From positions 1 through 35,321 of the forward strand of contig NZ_JONP01000035.1 in the NCBI RefSeq assembly GCF_000711725.1: DNA of 35,321 bases, read 5' to 3'. Below are positions 31,666 to 35,321 of the stretch, piece after piece (the first letter of the stretch is position 1; each line of letters opens with the position of its first letter). Source of the stretch: Roseomonas aerilata DSM 19363 (lineage in GTDB: Bacteria; Pseudomonadota; Alphaproteobacteria; Acetobacterales; Acetobacteraceae). Under the pieces are notes generated by a model. The model saw nothing but the letters and a program-made list of their open reading frames with translations, was not told where the DNA came from and ran no database searches. Both the position numbers and the translations under genes were made by a program.

Positions 31666-32538
31666 ATGTCCGAAGCGCCGATTCTCACGTTGGCCCTGAC
31701 GCCGCGCGGTCAGGAAGCAGTCAAGCCTGCCGAGCTGATCCAGGTGACGGGTCACCATGAGCTTACCCTGAACGCCCGCCGCGCGATTACGGTGCTTTGG
31801 CATCACGCGCACATGCAGGGCGTGACGGAGGGCAAGCGGTACACTGTTGAGATTGATGAGCTGAAGCCCGCCGGTCACAAGGGCTATGAGATGGTCGAGG
31901 AGGCCATCGAGGCGTTGATGCGGACACTGCTGGTGGTCAAGCTGCCCAACGGGAAAACGCGTCGTGTCCAGTTCCTCGGCGGCAATGATCTGGACAGTCC
32001 CGACCGCCCGGCGGGCGTACTGACGTACAGTTTCGATGCCATGCTGATCGAAATCCTGCAGAAGTCGACGATATGGGGCAAGATCGCGCTGCCGATCATC
32101 ATGTCGTTCAGCTCAAAATATTCTGTATCGCTCTATGAGAACGTGGCGCAGGTCGCAAACCTGTCTTTCAAGACCCAGATCGAATATAGTCTTGATGATT
32201 TCCGAGCCATGCTGGGGGTGCCGCCGGGTAAGTATAAGACCTTCGGTGAGCTGAACATGCATGTCCTCAAGCCTGCTGTGGCGGAGGTCAATGCGCTGGC
32301 CCCGTTCGGCTTGGCCGTCCTCCCGGTGAAGCAGGGCAAGAAGGTCGTGAAGGTGAACGTCGGTTGGTGGCGCAAATCCGACGAAGAGCTGCAGTCGGCC
32401 TATCGGGAAGGGCAGGCGTCCAAGGTCGGACGGAAGGAGCGGATCTCCGGCAAGGCGGAGCATGTGCTTTCCCCGATGCCCTCACAGGAGCGCCTCCGGC
32501 GCCGTTCCCCGAAAACCTCACTCTTGTCCGCGAAGTAG
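31666..32538 (+). CDS. repA: Rep_3-family replication initiation protein
   Basis: 290 residues from the ATG at 31666. The open frame upstream runs through the iterons and is not coding. Two winged-helix domains are expected. The first covers LIQVTGHHELTLNARRAITV through GVLTYSFDAMLIEIL. The second starts near SVSLYENVAQVANL and contains YSLDDFRAMLGVPPGKYKTF, then FGELNMHVLKPAVAEVN, the classic Rep_3 recognition helix region. It binds the iterons on both sides of its gene and recruits host replication proteins. Regulation is by the inverted half-sites just upstream. Apparently intact. Confidence 0.92.
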   Translation: MSEAPILTLALTPRGQEAVKPAELIQVTGHHELTLNARRAITVLWHHAHMQGVTEGKRYTVEIDELKPAGHKGYEMVEEAIEALMRTLLVVKLPNGKTRRVQFLGGNDLDSPDRPAGVLTYSFDAMLIEILQKSTIWGKIALPIIMSFSSKYSVSLYENVAQVANLSFKTQIEYSLDDFRAMLGVPPGKYKTFGELNMHVLKPAVAEVNALAPFGLAVLPVKQGKKVVKVNVGWWRKSDEELQSAYREGQASKVGRKERISGKAEHVLSPMPSQERLRRRSPKTSLLSAK

Positions 32539-32569
32539 GGCAGGGAAGACGCTCCCCGAATATCTCATA
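32471..32569 (-). repeat. Three inverted iterons in and after the 3' end of repA
   Basis: Iterons in reverse orientation lie at 32471-32486 (CCCCGATGCCCTCACA), 32507-32522 (CCCCGAAAACCTCACT) and 32554-32569 (CCCCGAATATCTCATA). The first is inside the repA coding sequence, the second spans its last full codons before the stop, and the third lies between repA and the convergent parB-like gene. They match the oriV iterons in complement, so Rep could bind both sides of repA. Confidence 0.75.
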
Positions 32570-32570
32570 C

Positions 32571-32843
32571 TTAGGCCCGCGCGATCGGGCTTTCCCCGTA
32601 ATGCTCGAACAGCATGTTCAATGCCTCGGCCAAAAGGGCTGCCTGAGACTTGTCCTGACGGGCCGCCATGATGGCGAGCTGCTTCCGTACCTCTGGATCG
32701 AAGTAGGCGCTGATAGCGACCTTACCGGCGCGGGAAGGCGGCTGGACGGTCTGTGACGCGGCCTGAACCGGGACAGGGGGCGCGGGCAGCGTCTCCGGGC
32801 GCAGCGCCTTCAGTCCGGCGGCGAAGTTCGGCTTCGTACTCAT
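32571..32843 (-). CDS. Small ribbon-helix-helix partition partner (ParB-like)
   Basis: 90 residues. The N-terminal half is flexible and Pro-rich. The C-terminal half is a ribbon-helix-helix domain: VAISAYFDPEVRKQLAIMAA, then RQDKSQAALLAEALNMLFEH. It overlaps parA by four bases (ATGA). In small type Ib systems such an RHH protein binds centromere repeats, stimulates the ParA ATPase and represses the operon. Repeats it could bind lie before parA and left of the origin. Confidence 0.8.
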   Translation of the reverse strand: MSTKPNFAAGLKALRPETLPAPPVPVQAASQTVQPPSRAGKVAISAYFDPEVRKQLAIMAARQDKSQAALLAEALNMLFEHYGESPIARA

Positions 32844-33475
32844 GCAGGCACCCTCTCAAGCTGCTTGGCGGTCCACTTGTGAAGCTTTTTGATCTCGGCC
32901 GCCGCCTTGCCGTCCGGCTCAATCTCCTGTGCCGCTTGCCCAGTGATGAAGCAGCGGTTGTAGGCGACACGCTCTCCGATCTTCACCGGGGCGACGGGAA
33001 GCCCAAGGTGGTCCCGGATTGTCTTCTCGGCCTCGACTGCGGCCATGGTCGAATGGTGCTGCACCCCATTGAGGACCGCGAAGGCGTGGACTTGGGTGAG
33101 CTTCACCAAGTTGATCGTCTTGCTCATGGCCCGGAGGTCCATGATCGACGGCTGGCAGGGGATCAAGACCAGATCCGCAAGGCGGATGGCGTCCATGACC
33201 GTACCTTCCGAATGCGGCGCTGTGTCGAGGATCAAGATGTCCGCCCCAATCTCCTTCATCTGCTGGGCGGTCTTGGCCAAGCGAGAAGGCTGGATGCTCT
33301 GGACGTGCGGGAACTCGGCCTGGCGGGCGTCACCCCACTCCGCTGCGGAGGCCTGCGGGTCGAGGTCGAGGAGGACAACGTTCTGCCCAGCCTGCGTAAA
33401 GGCCACGGCCAGATGACAAGCGAGGGTCGTCTTACCGACACCACCCTTCTGGTTCGTCAGTGCGATAGTGCGCAT
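32840..33475 (-). CDS. parA: ParA-type partition ATPase
   Basis: 211 residues from the ATG at 33475, typical of small type Ib ParA (the frame is open further upstream but has no support). The deviant Walker A is KGGVGKTT (10-17), followed by VVLLDLDPQASAAEWGDAR (Walker A'), then DILILDTAPHSEGT (Walker B) and LIPCQPSIMDLRAM. It forms ATP-dependent patches on the nucleoid that position the plasmid. It is co-transcribed with the RHH partner. The region before the start carries the repeats TGTGAACATG and TGTGAACCTG, which are likely the operator. Confidence 0.93.
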   Translation of the reverse strand: MRTIALTNQKGGVGKTTLACHLAVAFTQAGQNVVLLDLDPQASAAEWGDARQAEFPHVQSIQPSRLAKTAQQMKEIGADILILDTAPHSEGTVMDAIRLADLVLIPCQPSIMDLRAMSKTINLVKLTQVHAFAVLNGVQHHSTMAAVEAEKTIRDHLGLPVAPVKIGERVAYNRCFITGQAAQEIEPDGKAAAEIKKLHKWTAKQLERVPA

Positions 33476-33500
33476 GTGAACATGCTCCCGTGTGAACCTG
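33475..33500 (-). promoter_or_regulatory. Direct repeats before parA (operator/centromere candidate)
   Basis: TGTGAACATG (33475-33484) and TGTGAACCTG (33491-33500) are 16 bp apart, at and just upstream of the parA start. Inverse copies of the motif occur at 30965 and 31151, on the other side of repA. They are likely binding sites of the RHH partner. Confidence 0.5.
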
Positions 33501-33525
33501 TTATGAAGCTCACGCGGGTCTGGCG

Positions 33526-33879
33526 TCAATCGCCGGATGCGGGTTCCAGCGTCAGCCCTTTTGGACCGTCCGACGCATGGGCTCTCCAGTAAGCCCGGCC
33601 CCAACGATGGCACTTTCGCCCGCCCCCATTTACGCTGTTGGGCCGGACGGGCGGTTGTCGACCCACCCGCGCTAAGAGGAAGTTGCAGCAGGCCACCACT
33701 GTTCCGGCGCTCTCCGGAATCGTCGTCCAACGGCGCGGGCCAGAAGCAATCCACCCGCCCGGCCGCGCCAGGAGGCGGGCCGCGGCCGTAAGCCGCTCCT
33801 CGGTGAGCGAGGCGTGCAGTTCCCAAAGCAGGCAGCGCGGGGCAGGAGCCTCACCAGATGGGAGGCTTTCGCACGTCAT
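33526..33879 (-). CDS. Hypothetical protein (117 aa), doubtful
   Basis: The ORF starts MTCESLPSGEAPAPRCLLWE and contains LTEERLTAAARLLARPGGWI. No recognised family. Its end shows no obvious protein character. It lies upstream of parA on the same strand. High GC makes long chance ORFs common, so I hold this as tentative. Confidence 0.25.
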   Translation of the reverse strand: MTCESLPSGEAPAPRCLLWELHASLTEERLTAAARLLARPGGWIASGPRRWTTIPESAGTVVACCNFLLARVGRQPPVRPNSVNGGGRKCHRWGRAYWRAHASDGPKGLTLEPASGD

Positions 33880-34206
33880 AACGGAATTACAACGTAGATG
33901 TGGGAGTGTAGCGGAAGACCTCGCCGATCATCTCGTCAACGAAGGCGCCTCTACGCCCTGCCGGCAAAAAGAAGGCGGCACCCGAGGGCACCGCCGAGTT
34001 TAGGGAGGAAACGTCCAAGAAAGCAGCAACCCGACGACAAAGGATTGCTGCGCTGCACAACGCGGCCCTCCGCCGTGCCGACCGCAAGCGAAAACGCCAA
34101 TCCAGGACAACATCGCCCCTCAAGGAAGAATGTAAGGAGGCCAAACGGTCGTTTGGCTAGCGACCGGAGGAAAAGTCAGTTTACGGCACCGGTTCGACCG
34201 GCATTG
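33880..34206. other. Region between the partition locus and IS110; one palindrome
   Basis: A plus-strand frame (about 33920-34160) reads APLRPAGKKKAAPEGTAEFR, then a Lys/Arg-rich stretch to a TAG at 34158-34160. It has no usable start codon, so I do not call it a gene. At 34140-34157 is the inverted repeat GCCAAAC-GGTC-GTTTGGC, sharing its 14-bp core with 14304-14317. Confidence 0.35.
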
Positions 34207-34290
34207 GGCACTGTTGCAGAAATCGGCGCGAGCATGTGGCTTGGTCTTTGATGGTTTGATCAGGCCACATCCTCACGCCGATTTCTGCAA
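34207..34290. repeat. Paired IS5-type ends forming a long hairpin (MITE-like)
   Basis: Two 27-base inverted arms (34214-34240 and 34264-34290) begin TTGCAGAAATCGGCG and differ at only two positions, with a 23-base spacer. The outer sequence GGCACTGTTGCAGAAATC (34207-34224) differs by one base from the IS end at 20801. It is either a minimal non-autonomous element or the fused ends of a deleted IS. Confidence 0.6.
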
Positions 34291-34494
34291 CTGTGAGTGT
34301 ACGGTCGTGGCCTGGAGGGCCTGACCCTTTATGCAATTGACCTCGTGTCATGGCGTTGATGTGTCGACCCTCCAGGCTGCACCTGCCGGTCGAGCGGCTC
34401 GTGACTTCATAGGAGCTTGAGGGCACCCATCCCGTCACAGTTCTGTCCAGCCCCTTGGTCGTCAGGCCCTCCGTTCGGCCCGGAGCCTCACGCC
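34291..34494 (+). ncRNA. IS110 5' non-coding end; candidate bridge RNA region
   Basis: IS110-group elements encode a guide (bridge) RNA in the non-coding end before the transposase. This stretch of about 200 bases has no ORF. It contains a 9-bp inverted repeat CCTGGAGGG (34311-34319) / CCCTCCAGG (34368-34376) enclosing 48 bases, and ATAGGAGCTT at 34409-34418, which is repeated after the transposase. The exact left end and RNA limits cannot be seen from one copy, and in IS1111-type members the RNA is at the other end. Confidence 0.35.
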
Positions 34495-35321
34495 ATGAGC
34501 GACACTACACCCGATGCCAGCGTCATCATCGGCGTCGACACGCACAAGTCCTCCCACGCCGCCGTCGCGATCAGCGCGCTCGGTGCCCGCCTCGGAAGCC
34601 TGTCCATTCCCGCGAGTAGCCGCGGGTACCAGGCTCTACTGGACTGGGCACGTTCCCTCGGCCTGATCTGCGCCTTTGGCGTCGAGGGGACCGGATCCTA
34701 TGGCGCTGGCCTGTCCCGGTTCCTCAGCGAACACGGTCATCCCGTCCTCGAGGTCAGCCGGCCCAGTCGCCAGCTCCGGCACCAGAGGGGCAAGGACGAT
34801 ATGGTGGACGCCGAGAGTGCCGCTCGCAGCGTCCTGGCCGGCCAAGCGACGGCGCTACCGAAGTCCGGGACGAGCACGGTCGAGATGATCCGCCATCTCA
34901 AAGTGGCCCGCGACGCCGCGGTCAAGGCGCGGAGCCAAGCCATGCAGGCGCTCAAGGCCATCATCGTCAGCGCGCCCTCGGCACTGCGCGAGCACCTCGA
35001 ACGCCTGCGCGGCAAGATGACGCTGCTCCGGCATCTCGCCGCCCTGCGTCCAGGCCCTCTCACCTCGACCACAGCCTCTGCCAAGACCAGTCTGCGTGCC
35101 ATCGCTCGCCGCTGGCTGGCCCTCGACGCCGAAGTCAGGGACCATGACCATGATGCCAGCCTCGGAAGGCTGACCCAGAGCCTCGCACCGGAGTTGATGC
35201 AGGCCCACGGCATGAGCACGGGCACCGCGGCCGAGATGCTCATCCTCGTCGGCGACAACCCCGAGCGCATCCACTCCGAAGCGGCCCTGGCCAAGCTGTG
35301 CGGCGCCTGTCCCGTCCCGGC
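34495..35321 (+). CDS. IS110-family transposase, N-terminal part (runs off the window)
   Basis: The ATG at 34495 opens a frame that stays open to the window edge and continues in phase at base 1. The RuvC-like DEDD catalytic domain is visible: Asp in IIGVDTHKSS, Glu in GVEGTGSYG, and two Asp in GKDDMVDAESAARSVL. The coiled-coil and Transposase_20 part follows across the junction. The last 86 bases duplicate the first 86 of the window. The C-terminal end is frameshifted (see 1-258). Confidence 0.9.
   Translation, partial: MSDTTPDASVIIGVDTHKSSHAAVAISALGARLGSLSIPASSRGYQALLDWARSLGLICAFGVEGTGSYGAGLSRFLSEHGHPVLEVSRPSRQLRHQRGKDDMVDAESAARSVLAGQATALPKSGTSTVEMIRHLKVARDAAVKARSQAMQALKAIIVSAPSALREHLERLRGKMTLLRHLAALRPGPLTSTTASAKTSLRAIARRWLALDAEVRDHDHDASLGRLTQSLAPELMQAHGMSTGTAAEMLILVGDNPERIHSEAALAKLCGACPVP
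35236..35321. repeat. Terminal direct repeat, right copy
   Basis: Identical to 1-86 and in the same transposase frame. It supports closing the sequence into a circle of about 35.2 kb. Confidence 0.9.

Noticed and set aside
33898-34251. Plus-strand hypothetical ORF of 117 codons
   Set aside because: Arg-rich, crosses the IS5-type hairpin, and a different frame looks equally open; no support for coding.
1-35321. tRNA or rRNA genes
   Set aside because: I saw no cloverleaf with a conserved T-arm and no rRNA-like conserved segments; none would be expected on such a plasmid.

Overview
The window is almost certainly one complete, circular, high-GC plasmid of about 35.2 kb. The first 86 bases are repeated exactly at the end (1-86 = 35236-35321). 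Joining the ends restores the reading frame of an IS110-family transposase that is cut at both edges. The high GC, the Ti-type relaxase and transfer genes, the HvrA-like H-NS protein and the kinds of IS suggest an alphaproteobacterium, plausibly Acetobacteraceae (Roseomonas-like). That assignment is inference.

Backbone. The replication and partition block is at 31.4-33.5 kb: an iteron origin, a Rep_3-type repA, then parA and a small ribbon-helix-helix partner on the opposite strand. The transfer block is at 21.2-29.3 kb in the Ti-plasmid layout: traA leftward, a candidate oriT, then traC-, traD- and traG-like genes rightward. No mating-pair-formation genes are present and traG is frameshifted, so the plasmid is at best mobilizable in trans. 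Other backbone genes are a MazEF-like toxin-antitoxin pair, an H-NS-like protein, and a tyrosine recombinase beside a 37-bp palindromic site.

Accessory cargo. A visibly AT-richer island (about 2.25-8.5 kb) carries a tight three-gene operon: a DNA methyltransferase with a TSPPY motif, a protein with two GHKL ATPase domains and a histidine-kinase-like H-box, and a 602-residue protein whose N-terminus looks like a divergent receiver domain. This is the best candidate for an undescribed, probably defence-related, system. It sits between a truncated Doc toxin and a ruined serine recombinase. Further right are a STAND NTPase with TPR repeats, a ribbon-helix-helix regulator coupled to a tiny membrane protein, an AbiV-like HEPN protein, and two secreted proteases (trypsin-like and astacin). 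Then come a nuclease-like gene split by an IS3 element, a nuclease plus DUF2075-type helicase protein, and a PD-(D/E)XK protein of the DUF4268 type next to oriT.

Decay. The plasmid is a mosaic with many broken genes: doc, the serine recombinase, parD, an MFS transporter, the IS3-split gene, a zinc-ribbon gene with an in-frame stop, traG, and IS110 and IS5-type relics. Intact genes are concentrated in replication, partition, toxin-antitoxin and presumed defence functions.
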